Under the pieces are notes generated by a model. It was not told where the DNA came from, ran no database searches, and saw nothing but the letters and a program-made list of their open reading frames with translations. A stretch of DNA of 64,000 nucleotides from Agarophyton chilense. Its lineage: Eukaryota; Rhodophyta; Florideophyceae; Gracilariales; Gracilariaceae. How positions within the stretch are numbered: position 1 is the first letter of the stretch; each line of letters begins with the position of its first letter. The stretch spans positions 1-64,000 of the forward strand of contig JARGXX010000026.1 of the NCBI GenBank assembly GCA_030374765.1. The letters are read 5' to 3'. This document shows positions 31,506 to 42,460 of the stretch, piece by piece. Both the position numbers and the translations under genes were made by a program.

Positions 31506-34500
31506 TCAAAGGTCTAGGTGTCGGACGCCACTGTCTTCACGGAACCTCTCGTGCTTCACACGGCAAAGTGGTTTGTTGAGCATATCGGCAGTCATGCAAT
31601 CGGTAGGGCAGTAGAACAACACAATCGACTTGTCACGTAGAGCTTCTCGAGTAAAGTGAAAACGAATGTCGATATGCTTGGTACGCTTGTTGACAACGCC
31701 ATTTCGGGCAAGGTCAATGCACCCTTGGTTGTCAACATATACAGGCGTTGGTTCAACAAGCAACTTTACCGAATCGTCCACTTCTACTCCAATGACTATG
31801 CCGATGCCATTCCACAAACGCCTAAGCCAGATGGCCTCTTTGGAACCACTGCACAGACTCACATACTCAGCTTCAGCACTAGACAGTGCAACCACTTCTT
31901 GCTGACGTGAACACCATGACACAGGACCTCCAGCCATCATGAACAAGTACCCACTGGTAGACTTGCGGTTTGCAACATCGCCTGCCCAGTCAGAGTCCAC
32001 GTAGCCGTGAAGTGCCAAATCGGTGTTTAAGCCGTAGGTGAGACCAAATGTACAAGTACCGTTGAGATAGCGAAGCACACGTTTGACTGCCTTCCAGTGA
32101 ATCTCTCCAGGTTTCTCAACATACTTGGCAAGTTTGGACACCGCGTATGAGATATCTGGACGAGTTCCTACAGACAAATACATGAGACAGCCAATTGCCT
32201 GACGGTACGGCACCTCCCTGAGTACATCCTGAATGGCAGACAGGTCCATGCCAACTTCCATTGGAGTGTCAACTGGTTTGGACTGGTGCATGCCAAAACG
32301 TTCCACGACCTTTTGTGTGTACGCAGACTGAGTCAGATACAACTCTCGCATAACTCTGTCACGGTGGATCTCGAATCCGAGTACCATGCGAGCTTGATAG
32401 AGGTCTTTCATGTGGAACCGAGACGACAGCTCTGCCTTTACACGATCCATTGTCTTCATGCTCGGACTTGCAATAAGCAAGTCATCAACGTATAGAGCAA
32501 TTAGAACAACAAATCCCAGTATCTTTCCGCTGTACACACACTCATCTGCGTCATTTGGCGTCAACTGCATCTCCTCAACAAGGAACGAGTATATCTTTGC
32601 ATGCCACTGTCTGGGTGCCTGTCGTAGCCCATAGATGGCTTTCTTCAAACGACACACCAGATCCTCGTTACCTTGCTGCACAAAACCTGTTGGCTGCTCC
32701 ATGTACACTGTCTCCTCAAGGTCACCGTTCAGAAAAGCTGTTTTCACATCCATCTGGTGCAAATGAAAGTCTCGAACAGCAGTCACTGACAGAATCATCC
32801 TGATCGAGGTAAACTTAACAACAGGTGCATATGTTTCAGAAAAGTCAACACCCTCGATTTGCAAGAATCCTCTAGCAACCATACGAGCCTTGTACCTGAT
32901 AGTTGGTTCACCAGATGGTGCTGCTTCATACTTCTGCACATACACCCACTTGGACGAAATCACGTTGCTGTCTGCTGGCCTTGGCACTAAGTCCCATGTG
33001 TCATGCTCAATTAGTGACTGGTACTCACTCTTCATTGCCTTCTTCCATGCTTCGGAATCAGGACGTGACACAGCATCATCATATGACGACGGGGTGTCAT
33101 CACTGGCAGTGAGTAGAGCAGTTGCACGCCACCATGAGCTCGGCTTCCTACGTTCACGCGTGGACCTACGAACAGGTTGTGTCTCATGCACTACAGGCTC
33201 AACTGGTGTATCAGCTGCGGAATCATCAACAGAGCTGTCAGAAGCATCATCAGAGTCAGGCAAAGGCGCAGAAGGGTCATCATCGCTGGGTCCACTAGAT
33301 GTGTCAGATGTAGAGGTATCATGTGGACTAGACATATTACTAAAGTCAATGTCTGCGTAGTCCTCTTCCTCATAGCTAAACTGGTTGTCTGAGCCCGAAA
33401 ACTCATCAAACCGTACATCTCTTGACACAATCACCTTTTTCTTTTCAGAGTCCCACAACTTGTATCCGTGAGACCCTGGGGTGTACCCAATAAAGATAGC
33501 TTCCACACCACGCTCCTCTAGCTTCTTCAGCTTATGATCCACAACCTTGTACCAGCATCGGCTCCCAAACACACGCAGGTTGCTCACATCAGGCTTCTGA
33601 CCGTGCCACAGTTCATATGGTGTCACACTACTTGGAAGAGCTTTGCAAGTCACACGGTTGCGCACATACACTGCAACATTCAGTGCCTCAGCCCAAAAGT
33701 GCTTTGGCAATTTCTTGTGACATAACATCGATCTGACCAAGTCCATGAGTGTGCGGTTGAACCGTTCGGCAAGTCCATTCTGCTGAGGATTGTAAGGCAC
33801 AGTTCGCTGATGCTCAATACCGTGACGTTCAAGTTCTTTGGTAAAACGATGTGACAGATATTCACCTCCGTTGTCAGTGCGCAATGCTTTGAGCACACTC
33901 TCACGTGCGGTGATGGTTTTCACTTGTCTGCCAGTTTGGTTTTGAACAAACTTGAGCCACCTTAGGAACATCTGGAACACCTCATCTTTAGTTTTGAGCA
34001 TGTAGAAGAAGCAGAAACGACTGTGATCATCGATGAATGTGACGAAGTAGTGCGAGCCTCCCAAGGATTTCACACTTACTGGACCTGACACATCGGAGTG
34101 AACAAGTTCCAGTACGTGTTTTGCTCGTTCCCCCCCTTGCTTGGGAGTCGGAGCACGGGTTGCTTTTCCTACTACACATGAGCCACACACATCTAAATCC
34201 TGCGCAGCGTCTACATTGAGCCCTGACACAACCTTGTTTCGAGCCATATGCTTGATACCATCCACATTCACATGAGCCATTCGAGCATGCCATAGTGACA
34301 AGTCCGACACAAGTGCGCTGTTTACATCTGAACACTGGTGTGCAGCAGTGCAAAGGTAGTATAGGCCTTTGACGCGGCGCCCCAAGGCAACCACTTTTGA
34401 CCCCTTGTATACACATACCTTCTCTTTTCCAAACACTACTTTGCACCCCACATCACAAATCGCCGATACAGAAAGCAAATGGTACCTTAAATTCGGTACA

Positions 34501-35531
34501 TGAACAACTTGCTTCAGCTGGCACTTTCGTTTGGACCCTTCCACAATCAGATCAAGCTCCACACTACCGTGACCAACAGACTCTAGTTTGGAATCATTAC
34601 CGATGCTAACGCCAGAAGACACCTTACTATCATATGTTTGGAACATGGATTCGTCAAAAGTCATGTGGGCAGTAGCACCAGAGTCAACAATCCAGTCACT
34701 GTTCGTGGCTTTATCAGAGCCAGTAGCAATGAGACATACAAAGTCAGAGTCGTTGCCACCCGTACCTCGCTCATCGCTGAGCTCAGTATTGACAGTTGGC
34801 TGAGCAGCATCGACCTGATTCATGTTAGCCCCATCACGTTGCTTCTTGAAACAGTTCCTCTGGATATGACCCTTCTTATGACAATAATGACACCCAATGT
34901 TCTTCCATCGCGACTGCCTGCCAACCAAAGCTGCCTCACTTCCACCAGGATCCTCCTTGGCACGATCGTTCATTCGCTGCTCTTCTTGCAGCAGACGACT
35001 CTTCACAAACTCTAGAGTGAGTTGACGATCGCCAATCGTGGTATCAATTGCCACGATGAGGTGCTCGAATCTTTCCGGAAGTCCGCATAGAATGGCCATA
35101 GCGATGTCCTCCTCCTCAACAACAACGTCCATACACTTCAGGTCCGATGCCAGATGACGTACACGGTTGATGAACTGTAGCATTTTCTCATCATCACGCA
35201 TCTTGGCAGAGTAGAAGGACCGTCGGGCGTTGATTTTGTTGAGCAGAGTCTTGCGTTGGAACACATCGCAAATGGCTTTCCACATATCGGCAGCGTTGTC
35301 GGCGTCCCGCACATGATCTAAATGCTCATCACTGAGTGTGAGACCAATAATAGCTCTGGCCTTGGCATCTTTCTTTTTCCAAGTCGACAGCTCATCTTCG
35401 TCAGTGGGTCTAACAGAATCGAGGTGGCCGTCTAGGTCCTTGAGTGCAAGCAGCAGCTCAATCTTCTGCTTCCATACGTGGAAGTTATCCTCAACCAGCT
35501 TTTCGATTTTCACCCCACTGAACGAATCCAT
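31506..35531 (-). CDS. gag-pol: Gag-Pol polyprotein of A4 (1341 aa)
   Basis: Uninterrupted family A polyprotein, about 98-99% identical to A2 and A5 by eye. It has the same domain order: gag, zinc knuckle CHYCHKKGHIQRNC, protease DSGATAHM, integrase (D480, D553, E589), RT YVDD, RNase H. The ATG of MDSFSG is chosen as start. Expression is doubtful because the element lacks its 5' LTR and promoter; an antisense position relative to A5 may matter more. Confidence 0.92.
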   Translation of the reverse strand: MDSFSGVKIEKLVEDNFHVWKQKIELLLALKDLDGHLDSVRPTDEDELSTWKKKDAKARAIIGLTLSDEHLDHVRDADNAADMWKAICDVFQRKTLLNKINARRSFYSAKMRDDEKMLQFINRVRHLASDLKCMDVVVEEEDIAMAILCGLPERFEHLIVAIDTTIGDRQLTLEFVKSRLLQEEQRMNDRAKEDPGGSEAALVGRQSRWKNIGCHYCHKKGHIQRNCFKKQRDGANMNQVDAAQPTVNTELSDERGTGGNDSDFVCLIATGSDKATNSDWIVDSGATAHMTFDESMFQTYDSKVSSGVSIGNDSKLESVGHGSVELDLIVEGSKRKCQLKQVVHVPNLRYHLLSVSAICDVGCKVVFGKEKVCVYKGSKVVALGRRVKGLYYLCTAAHQCSDVNSALVSDLSLWHARMAHVNVDGIKHMARNKVVSGLNVDAAQDLDVCGSCVVGKATRAPTPKQGGERAKHVLELVHSDVSGPVSVKSLGGSHYFVTFIDDHSRFCFFYMLKTKDEVFQMFLRWLKFVQNQTGRQVKTITARESVLKALRTDNGGEYLSHRFTKELERHGIEHQRTVPYNPQQNGLAERFNRTLMDLVRSMLCHKKLPKHFWAEALNVAVYVRNRVTCKALPSSVTPYELWHGQKPDVSNLRVFGSRCWYKVVDHKLKKLEERGVEAIFIGYTPGSHGYKLWDSEKKKVIVSRDVRFDEFSGSDNQFSYEEEDYADIDFSNMSSPHDTSTSDTSSGPSDDDPSAPLPDSDDASDSSVDDSAADTPVEPVVHETQPVRRSTRERRKPSSWWRATALLTASDDTPSSYDDAVSRPDSEAWKKAMKSEYQSLIEHDTWDLVPRPADSNVISSKWVYVQKYEAAPSGEPTIRYKARMVARGFLQIEGVDFSETYAPVVKFTSIRMILSVTAVRDFHLHQMDVKTAFLNGDLEETVYMEQPTGFVQQGNEDLVCRLKKAIYGLRQAPRQWHAKIYSFLVEEMQLTPNDADECVYSGKILGFVVLIALYVDDLLIASPSMKTMDRVKAELSSRFHMKDLYQARMVLGFEIHRDRVMRELYLTQSAYTQKVVERFGMHQSKPVDTPMEVGMDLSAIQDVLREVPYRQAIGCLMYLSVGTRPDISYAVSKLAKYVEKPGEIHWKAVKRVLRYLNGTCTFGLTYGLNTDLALHGYVDSDWAGDVANRKSTSGYLFMMAGGPVSWCSRQQEVVALSSAEAEYVSLCSGSKEAIWLRRLWNGIGIVIGVEVDDSVKLLVEPTPVYVDNQGCIDLARNGVVNKRTKHIDIRFHFTREALRDKSIVLFYCPTDCMTADMLNKPLCRVKHERFREDSGVRHLDL

Positions 35532-35638
35532 GTTGTGCAAAGTGTCACAAGAGGCCGAGAGAGATGGCTTGGCAGCAACAGACAAGTGAACAACAACAAC
35601 AGACAGCAACAACAAAGAAAAAACAACAAACAACAAAT

Positions 35639-35889
35639 AATTCTTCAAGATTGAACAGACAATAGTCTGCGGGCGCACTGGCAGGGCTTCCTATACCCGC
35701 GTCCCTAAAGGTCGGACCCCTGGCCCCCAGAGCTCTTCTGGGTAGATAACGGTTTTCTGCAGTCTACCTCCTCCCACGTCAAAAGGAGAAGGCGCGTTGC
35801 TCCTTACGAGGCTTCCAGAGGATGGTTAATGACCGAAGATATGCCTTCACCAAGTTGACCCTCTCTGGCCTCTTTCAAGAACTAGCGCG
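35639..35889 (-). promoter_or_regulatory. Putative structured leader RNA domain (A4)
   Basis: 251 nt family A leader domain with all conserved blocks, as described for A5. Confidence 0.5.
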
Positions 35890-36521
35890 ACCTCGAAACC
35901 GAAGCTACTTCAACACCAAGATACGCTTCTAACGAGCAATCAATGAAGATCGCACGCGGCCTGATCCTCAAAAAGGAGGTCAGCCTTCGAAACGTCGCCT
36001 CCCCGCGTACTGCGGATCAAAAGCTCCTTATGGATGCTGTTCACAACAGTCCAAGTGCCCAACCACAAAGGTCGGGCTCACACACAAAGTCAAACAACCA
36101 GCCAAATGCAGTGCGCCACGGCACCCCGTCCACAAATGCACCCGCAAAGTTCAACCAGATCTTTCGACCGTCACTGTTATCCGCCCTAAAAGGACCAGTG
36201 GGGAACCCGCTTGACAGTACACCTGCTTTGGTTCAAGCCGCCAGGCTAACGTCCCCGAGTACAAGGAATCACCCAAAGTACCTCGGATCAACCGCTCGTC
36301 GCACAGGCAAAGATGCAGACCAATCACACAAACACACACGAACGCTGAGCCAAGAACTCCAGGCCCAGACTTCAACAAACACGGTCCTCAACCTCTCAGA
36401 TCAGAACCCGCAAACACGACGCAGGGATCCACAAAACAACGAAAGAGAGGGAGACCAAACGAAACGGATAGCGATCGACAAACACGGGCAACAACGAGCA
36501 CCCAAACACAATCACGATAAT

Positions 36522-37218
36522 TGTTGGGTGTTGACCCTGTGCTGTCACTGAAAACCAAAAGTGCAGGGGAGCATGGGCTGTTTTGGAGGGTGCCTCTGGA
36601 AAAGCGCATATGCGTGTCAGTCGGATCTCAACGTGAACTCGGGCTGTGATTGGCTACTGCAAATGTGCACATGCAATGCGGTGTGTACAAGTGGTATGGC
36701 ACTATTGGGTTTGTCTGTGGTACACGTGTGTACGTGGTCTACTTGTACTACTGTGCACGCTGTTCAACATGTCCAGCTGGTGTACTATGAACACATCTCA
36801 CAAGGTGTAACGAATGTACTTGGAGAAGAGACGTGACATGTGTATTACAGGAGACTTGGTGTACTGTGCTGGAACGTGAATGTGTATGGAGGCGGATTGC
36901 AAGTAGTGTGTGCTGGCATATTGAATTTGTGCACACGTCAGTGTAATTATTGGCTGTGCACTTTGTGCACTGTATATTGCCTTGTTGTGCGCTGCAATGA
37001 ACATTGACTAGGGTTAATATCATGCTTGAATATGATTGGTAGTATTGAGTGTCCCTGCTTTGTAGTCTAGGGTTTACTTTGGGTTGGAGTCTAGACAGCT
37101 GACGTTTTGAAGTAGTATATAAGTGAAAGTTTGAGCGCCTCCAAGTAAATCCAAGCCAGAGCTGGCGAACTTCCTTTTCATTCCCTCAACCTTTCCTTCA
37201 GCATTTCCCTATCCAACA
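36522..37218 (+). repeat. 5' LTR of A5 (697 bp)
   Basis: It begins TGTTGGG and ends CCAACA, and abuts the truncated leader of A4. It shares some variants with the LTR at 30789 that the A5 3' LTR lacks, which suggests a different origin from its partner. Confidence 0.92.
37116..37123 (+). promoter_or_regulatory. TATA-like promoter element in the A5 5' LTR
   Basis: TATATAAG about 95 bp before the LTR end, in the position expected for the LTR promoter. The motif is kept in the other family A LTRs (TATAAAAG in the A5 3' LTR). Transcription would start within the following tens of bases. Confidence 0.5.
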
Positions 37219-37232
37219 GGTTATGGGCCCAG
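37219..37232 (+). promoter_or_regulatory. Primer-binding site of A5
   Basis: GGTTATGGGCCCAG immediately follows CCAACA of the LTR and pairs with CTGGGCCCATAACC of the initiator tRNA-Met anticodon arm. Confidence 0.82.
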
Positions 37233-38056
37233 CCCCGCTGACCTCTGCCGCATAGTTCGTCTCTCGCCGCTCTCCCGCACCGCCGTTCACCCGTTTCGCT
37301 GTTCTATTCTCTTCGTTTCCGCGCCGTTTCGTCGGGTGTGTGACCGTATCGAGGGTTGGTGTTGGTATTTTCTTTCGGTCTTGCGTTCCTCCCTGAGGGC
37401 GTTGTGGTGGTAGTGGTTGGACGTTATTATCGTGATTGTGGTTGGGTGCTCGTTGTTGCCCGTGTTTGTCGATCGCTATCCGTTTCGTTTGGTCTCCCTC
37501 TGTTTCGTTGTTTTGTGGATCCCTGCGTCGTGTTTGCGGGTTCTGATCTGAGAGGTTGAGGACCGTGTTTGTTGAAGTCTGGGCCTGGAGTTCTTGGCTC
37601 AGCGTTCGTGTGTGTTTGTGTGATTGGTCTGCATCTTTGCCTGTGCGACGAGCGGTTGATCCGAGGTACTTTGGGTGATTCCTTGTACTCGGGGACGTTA
37701 GCCTGGCGGCTTGAACCAAAGCAGGTGTACTGTCAAGCGGGTTCCCCACTGGTCCTTTTAGGGCGGATAACAGTGACGGTCGAAAGATCTGGTTGAACTT
37801 TGCGGGTGCATCTGTGGACGGGGTGCCGTGGCGCACTGCATTTGGCTGGTTGTTTGACTTTGTGTGTGAGCCCGACCTTTGTGGTTGGGCACTTGGACTG
37901 TTGTGAACAGCATCCATAAGGAGCTTTTGATCCGCAGTACGCGGGGAGGCGACGTTTCGAAGGCTGACCTCCTTTTCAGGATCAGGCCGCGTGCGATCTT
38001 CGTTGATTGCTCGTTAGAAGCGTATCTTGGTGTTGAAGTAGCTTCGGTTTCGAGGT

Positions 38057-38307
38057 CGCGCTAGTTCTTGAAAGAGGCCAGAGAGGGTCAACTTGGTGAA
38101 GGCATATCTTCGGTCATTAACCATCCTCTGGAAGCCTCGTAAGGAGCAACGCGCCTTCTCCTTTTGACGTGGGAGGAGGTAGACTGCAGAAAACCGTTAT
38201 CTACCCAGAAGAGCTCTGGGGGCCAGGGGTCCGACCTTTAGGGACGCGGGTATAGGAAGCCCTGCCAGTGCGCCCGCAGACTATTGTCTGTTCAATCTTG
38301 AAGAATT
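38057..38307 (+). promoter_or_regulatory. Putative structured leader RNA domain (A5)
   Basis: A 251 nt leader domain ending 107 nt before the gag ATG. Blocks shared with family B in the same order are CGCGCTA, GGGTCAACT, TATCTT, GCCTCGTA, CCTTTAGGG, GCCAGTGCGCCCGC (38264-38277) and GTTCAATC. Stems seen here: TGGT/ACCA enclosing GAAG/CTTC; CTTCTCC/GGAGGAG; GGTAGA/TCTACC; AGAC/GTCT. Family B has different but paired sequences at the same places. The fold is inferred by eye; its function is unknown. Confidence 0.6.
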
Positions 38308-38414
38308 ATTTGTTGTTTGTTGTTTTTTCTTTGTTGTTGCTGTCTGTTGTTGTTGTTCACTTGTCTGTTGCTGCCAAGCCATCTCTCTCGGCCTCTTGTG
38401 ACACTTTGCACAAC

Positions 38415-41400
38415 ATGGATTCGTTCAGTGGGGTGAAAATCGAAAAGCTGGTTGAGGATAACTTCCACGTATGGAAGCAGAAGATTGAGCTGCTGCTTGC
38501 ACTCAAGGACCTCGACGGCCACCTCGACTCTGTTAGACCCACTGACGAAGATGAGCTGTCGACTTGGAAAAAGAAAGATGCCAAGGCCAGAGCTATTATT
38601 GGTCTCACACTCAGTGATGAGCATTTAGATCATGTGCGGGACGCCGACAACGCTGCCGATATGTGGAAAGCCATTTGCGATGTGTTCCAACGCAAGACTC
38701 TGCTCAACAAAATCAACGCCCGACGGTCCTTCTACTCTGCCAAGATGCGTGATGATGAGAAAATGCTACAGTTCATCAACCGTGTACGTCATCTGGCATC
38801 GGACCTGAAGTGTATGGACGTTGTTGTTGAGGAGGAGGACATCGCTATGGCCATTCTATGCGGACTTCCGGAAAGATTCGAGCACCTCATCGTGGCAATT
38901 GATACCACGATTGGCGATCGTCAACTCACTCTAGAGTTTGTGAAGAGTCGTCTGCTGCAAGAAGAGCAGCGAATGAACGATCGTGCCAAGGAGGATCCTG
39001 GTGGAAGTGAGGCAGCTTTGGTTGGCAGGCAGTCGCGATGGAAGAACATTGGGTGTCATTATTGTCATAAGAAGGGTCATATCCAGAGGAACTGTTTCAA
39101 GAAGCAACGTGATGGGGCTAACAGGAATCAGGTCGATGCTGCTCACCCAACTGTCTATACTGAGCTCAGCGATGAGCGAGGTACGGGTGGCAACGACTCT
39201 GACTTTGTATGTCTCATTGCTACTGGCTCTGATAAAGCCACGAACAGTGACTGGATTGTTGACTCTGGTGCTACTGCCCACATGACTTTCGACGAATCCA
39301 TGTTCCAAACATATGATAGTAAGGTGTCTTCTGGCGTTAGCATCGGTAATGATTCCAAACTAGAGTCTGTTGGTCACGGTAGTGTGGAGCTTGATCTGAT
39401 TGTGGAAGGGTCCAAACGAAAGTGCCAGCTGAAGCAAGTTGTTCATGTACCGAATTTAAGGTACCATTTGCTTTCTGTATCGGCGATTTGTGATGTGGGG
39501 TGCAAAGTAGTGTTTGAAAAAGAGAAGGTATGTGTATACAAGGGGTCAAAAGTGGTTGCCTTGGGGCGCCGCGTCAAAGGCCTATACTACCTTTGCACTG
39601 CTGCACACCAGTGTACAGATGTAAACAGCGCACTTGTGTCGGACTTGTCACTATGGCATGCTCGAATGGCTCATGTGAATGTGGATGGTATCAAGCATAT
39701 GGCTCGAAACAAGGTTGTGTCAGGGCTCAATGTAGACGTTGCGCAGGATTCAGATGTGTGTGGCTCATGTGTAGTAGGAAAAGCAACCCGTGCTCCGACT
39801 CCCAAGCAAGGGGGGAAACGAGCAAAACACGTACTGGAACTTGTTCACTCCGATGTGTCAGGTCCAGTAAGTGTGAAATCCTTGGGAGGCTCGCACTACT
39901 TCGTCACATTCATCGATGATCACAGTCGTTTCTGCTTCTTCTACATGCTCAAAACTAAGGATGAGGTGTTCCAGATGTTCCTAAGGTGGCTCAAGTTTGT
40001 TCAAAACCAAACTGGCAGACAAGTGAAAACCATCACCGCACGTGAGAGTGTGCTCAAAGCATTGCGCACTGACAACGGTGGTGAATATCTGTCACATCGT
40101 TTTACCAAAGAACTTGAACGTCACGGTATTGAGCATCAGCGAACTGTGCCTTACAATCCTCAGCAGAATGGACTTGCCGAACGGTTCAACCGCACACTCA
40201 TGGACTTGGTCAGATCGATGTTATGTCACAAGAAATTGCCAAAGCACTTTTGGGCTGAGGCACTGAATGTTGCAGTGTATGTGCGCAACCGTGTGACTTG
40301 CAAAGCTCTTCCAAGTAGTGTGACACCATATGAACTGTGGCACGGTCAGAAGCCTGATGTGAGCAACCTGCGTGTGTTTGGGAGCCGATGCTGGTACAAG
40401 GTTGTGGATCATAAGCTGAAGAAGCTAGAGGAGCGTGGTGTGGAAGCTATCTTTATTGGGTACACCCCAGGGTCTCACGGATACAAGTTGTGGGACTCTG
40501 AAAAGAAAAAGGTGATTGTGTCAAGAGATGTACGGTTTGATGAGTTTTCGGGCTCAGACAACCAGTTTAGCTATGAGGAAGAGGACTACGCAGACATTGA
40601 CTTTAGTAATATGTCTAGTCCACATGATACCTCTACATCTGACACATCTAGTGGACCCAGCGATGATGACCCTTCTGCGCCTTTGCCTGACTCCGATGAT
40701 GCTTCTGACAGCTCTGTTGATGATTCCGCAGCTGATACACCAGTTGAGCCTGTAGTGCATGAGACACAACCTGTTCGTAGGTCCACGCGTGAACGTAGAA
40801 AGCCGAGCTCATGGTGGCGTGCAACTGCTCTACTCACTGCCAGTGATGACACCCCGTCGTCATATGATGATGCTGTGTCACGTACTGATTCCGAAGCATG
40901 GAAGAAGGCAATGAAGAGTGAGTACCAGTCACTGATTGAGCATGACACATGGGACTTAGTGCCAAGGCCAGCAGACAGCAACGTGATTTCGTCCAAGTGG
41001 GTGTATGTGCAGAAGTATGAAGCAACACCATCTGGTGAACCAACTATCAGGTACAAGGCTCGTATGGTGGCTAGAGGATTCCTGCAGATCGAGGGTGTTG
41101 ACTTTTCTGAAACATATGCACCTGTTGTTAAGTTTACCTCGATCAGGATGATTCTGTCAGTGACTGCTGTACGAGACCTTCATTTGCATCAGATGGATGT
41201 GAAAACAGCTTTTCTGAACGGTGACCTTGAGGAGACAGTGTACATGGAGCAGCCAACAGGTTTTGTGCAGCAAGGTAACGAGGATCTGGTGTGTCGTTTG
41301 AAGAAAGCCATCTATGGGCTACGACAGGCACCCAGACAGTGGCATGCAAAGATATACTCGTTCCTTGTTGAGGAGATGCAGTTGACGCCAAATGACGCAG

Positions 41401-42440
41401 ATGAGTGTGTGTACAGCGGAAAGATACTGGGATTTGTTGTTCTAATTGCTCTATACGTTGATGACTTGCTTATTGCAAGTCCGAGCATGAAGACAATGGA
41501 TCGTGTAAAGGCAGAGCTGTCGTCTCGGTTCCACATGAAAGACCTCTATCAAGCTTGCATGGTACTCGGATTCGAGATCCACCGTGACAGAGTTATGCGA
41601 GAGTTGTATCTGACTCAGTCTGCGTACACACAAAAGGTCTTGGAACGTTTTGGCATGCACCAGTCCAAACCAGTTGACACTCCAATGGAAGTTGGCATGG
41701 ACCTGTCTGCGATTCAGGATGTACTCAGGGAGGTGCCGTACCGTCAGGCAATTGGCTGTCTCATGTATTTGTCTGTAGGAACTCGTCCAGATATCTCATA
41801 CGCGGTGTCCAAACTTGCCAAGTATGTTGAGAAACCTGGAGAGATTCACTGGAAGGCAGTCAAACGTGTGCTTCGCTATCTCAACGGTACTTGTACATTT
41901 GGTCTCACCTACGGCTTAAACACCGATTTGGCACTTCACGGCTACGTGGACTCTGACTGGGCAGGCGATGTTGCAAACCGCAAGTCTACCAGTGGGTACT
42001 TGTTCATGATGGCTGGAGGTCCTGTGTCATGGTGTTCACGTCAGCAAGAAGTGGTTGCACTGTCTAGTGCTGAAGCTGAGTATGTGAGTCTGTGCAGTGG
42101 TTCCAAAGAGGCCATCTGGCTTAGGCGTTTGTGGAATGGCATCGGCATAGTCATTGGAGTAGAAGTGGACGATTCGGTAAAGTTGCTTGTTGAACCAACG
42201 CCTGTATATGTTGACAACCAAGGGTGCATTGACCTTGCCCGAAATGGCGTTGTCAACAAGCGTACCAAGCATATCGACATTCGTTTTCACTTTACTCGAG
42301 AAGCTCTACGTGACAAGTCGATTGTGTTGTTCTACTGCCCTACCGATTGCATGACTGCCGATATGCTCAACAAACCACTTTGCCGTGTGAAGCACGAGAG
42401 GTTCCGTGAAGACAGTGGCGTCCGACACCTAGACCTTTGA
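38415..42440 (+). CDS. gag-pol: Gag-Pol polyprotein of A5 (1341 aa)
   Basis: Uninterrupted copia polyprotein. Gag opens MDSFSGVKIEKL. Further on are zinc knuckle CHYCHKKGHIQRNC at 214-227, protease WIVDSGATAHM with D283, GAG-pre-integrase LWHARMAHVN at 413, and integrase with HSDVSG D480, TDNGGEY D553 and AERFNRT E589 (spacing D-x35-E). They are followed by an acidic Ser/Asp-rich linker, RT from WKKAMKSEY at 829 with YVDD at 1014-1017, and RNase H with VDSDWAGD near 1177 and SSAEAEY near 1219. The stop precedes the polypurine tract by ten bases. A GTG-initiated extension of 49 codons exists but is leader sequence. It belongs to the same subfamily as A2-A4. Confidence 0.95.
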   Translation: MDSFSGVKIEKLVEDNFHVWKQKIELLLALKDLDGHLDSVRPTDEDELSTWKKKDAKARAIIGLTLSDEHLDHVRDADNAADMWKAICDVFQRKTLLNKINARRSFYSAKMRDDEKMLQFINRVRHLASDLKCMDVVVEEEDIAMAILCGLPERFEHLIVAIDTTIGDRQLTLEFVKSRLLQEEQRMNDRAKEDPGGSEAALVGRQSRWKNIGCHYCHKKGHIQRNCFKKQRDGANRNQVDAAHPTVYTELSDERGTGGNDSDFVCLIATGSDKATNSDWIVDSGATAHMTFDESMFQTYDSKVSSGVSIGNDSKLESVGHGSVELDLIVEGSKRKCQLKQVVHVPNLRYHLLSVSAICDVGCKVVFEKEKVCVYKGSKVVALGRRVKGLYYLCTAAHQCTDVNSALVSDLSLWHARMAHVNVDGIKHMARNKVVSGLNVDVAQDSDVCGSCVVGKATRAPTPKQGGKRAKHVLELVHSDVSGPVSVKSLGGSHYFVTFIDDHSRFCFFYMLKTKDEVFQMFLRWLKFVQNQTGRQVKTITARESVLKALRTDNGGEYLSHRFTKELERHGIEHQRTVPYNPQQNGLAERFNRTLMDLVRSMLCHKKLPKHFWAEALNVAVYVRNRVTCKALPSSVTPYELWHGQKPDVSNLRVFGSRCWYKVVDHKLKKLEERGVEAIFIGYTPGSHGYKLWDSEKKKVIVSRDVRFDEFSGSDNQFSYEEEDYADIDFSNMSSPHDTSTSDTSSGPSDDDPSAPLPDSDDASDSSVDDSAADTPVEPVVHETQPVRRSTRERRKPSSWWRATALLTASDDTPSSYDDAVSRTDSEAWKKAMKSEYQSLIEHDTWDLVPRPADSNVISSKWVYVQKYEATPSGEPTIRYKARMVARGFLQIEGVDFSETYAPVVKFTSIRMILSVTAVRDLHLHQMDVKTAFLNGDLEETVYMEQPTGFVQQGNEDLVCRLKKAIYGLRQAPRQWHAKIYSFLVEEMQLTPNDADECVYSGKILGFVVLIALYVDDLLIASPSMKTMDRVKAELSSRFHMKDLYQACMVLGFEIHRDRVMRELYLTQSAYTQKVLERFGMHQSKPVDTPMEVGMDLSAIQDVLREVPYRQAIGCLMYLSVGTRPDISYAVSKLAKYVEKPGEIHWKAVKRVLRYLNGTCTFGLTYGLNTDLALHGYVDSDWAGDVANRKSTSGYLFMMAGGPVSWCSRQQEVVALSSAEAEYVSLCSGSKEAIWLRRLWNGIGIVIGVEVDDSVKLLVEPTPVYVDNQGCIDLARNGVVNKRTKHIDIRFHFTREALRDKSIVLFYCPTDCMTADMLNKPLCRVKHERFREDSGVRHLDL

Positions 42441-42450
42441 TGTCAGTGAC

Positions 42451-42460
42451 AGAGGGGGAG
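42451..42460 (+). promoter_or_regulatory. Polypurine tract of A5
   Basis: AGAGGGGGAG abuts TGTTGG of the 3' LTR, the expected plus-strand priming site. Confidence 0.8.

Larger units (their letters stand above)
30789..36521 (-). mobile_element. Family A copia element lacking its 5' end (A4)
   Basis: Minus-strand A copy with a 3' LTR shared with A3, an uninterrupted gag-pol and most of the leader. The leader ends at 36521, where the 5' LTR of A5 (plus strand) begins. The primer-binding site and 5' LTR are missing, so the element cannot be complete although its coding region looks whole. Confidence 0.92.

Noticed and set aside
38268-38414. N-terminal extension of family A Gag-Pol from a GTG, with a hydrophobic run resembling a membrane segment.
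   Set aside because: There is no ATG, and the hydrophobic run is just translated TTG/TTT-rich leader. The gag domain begins at the downstream ATG (MDSFSG).
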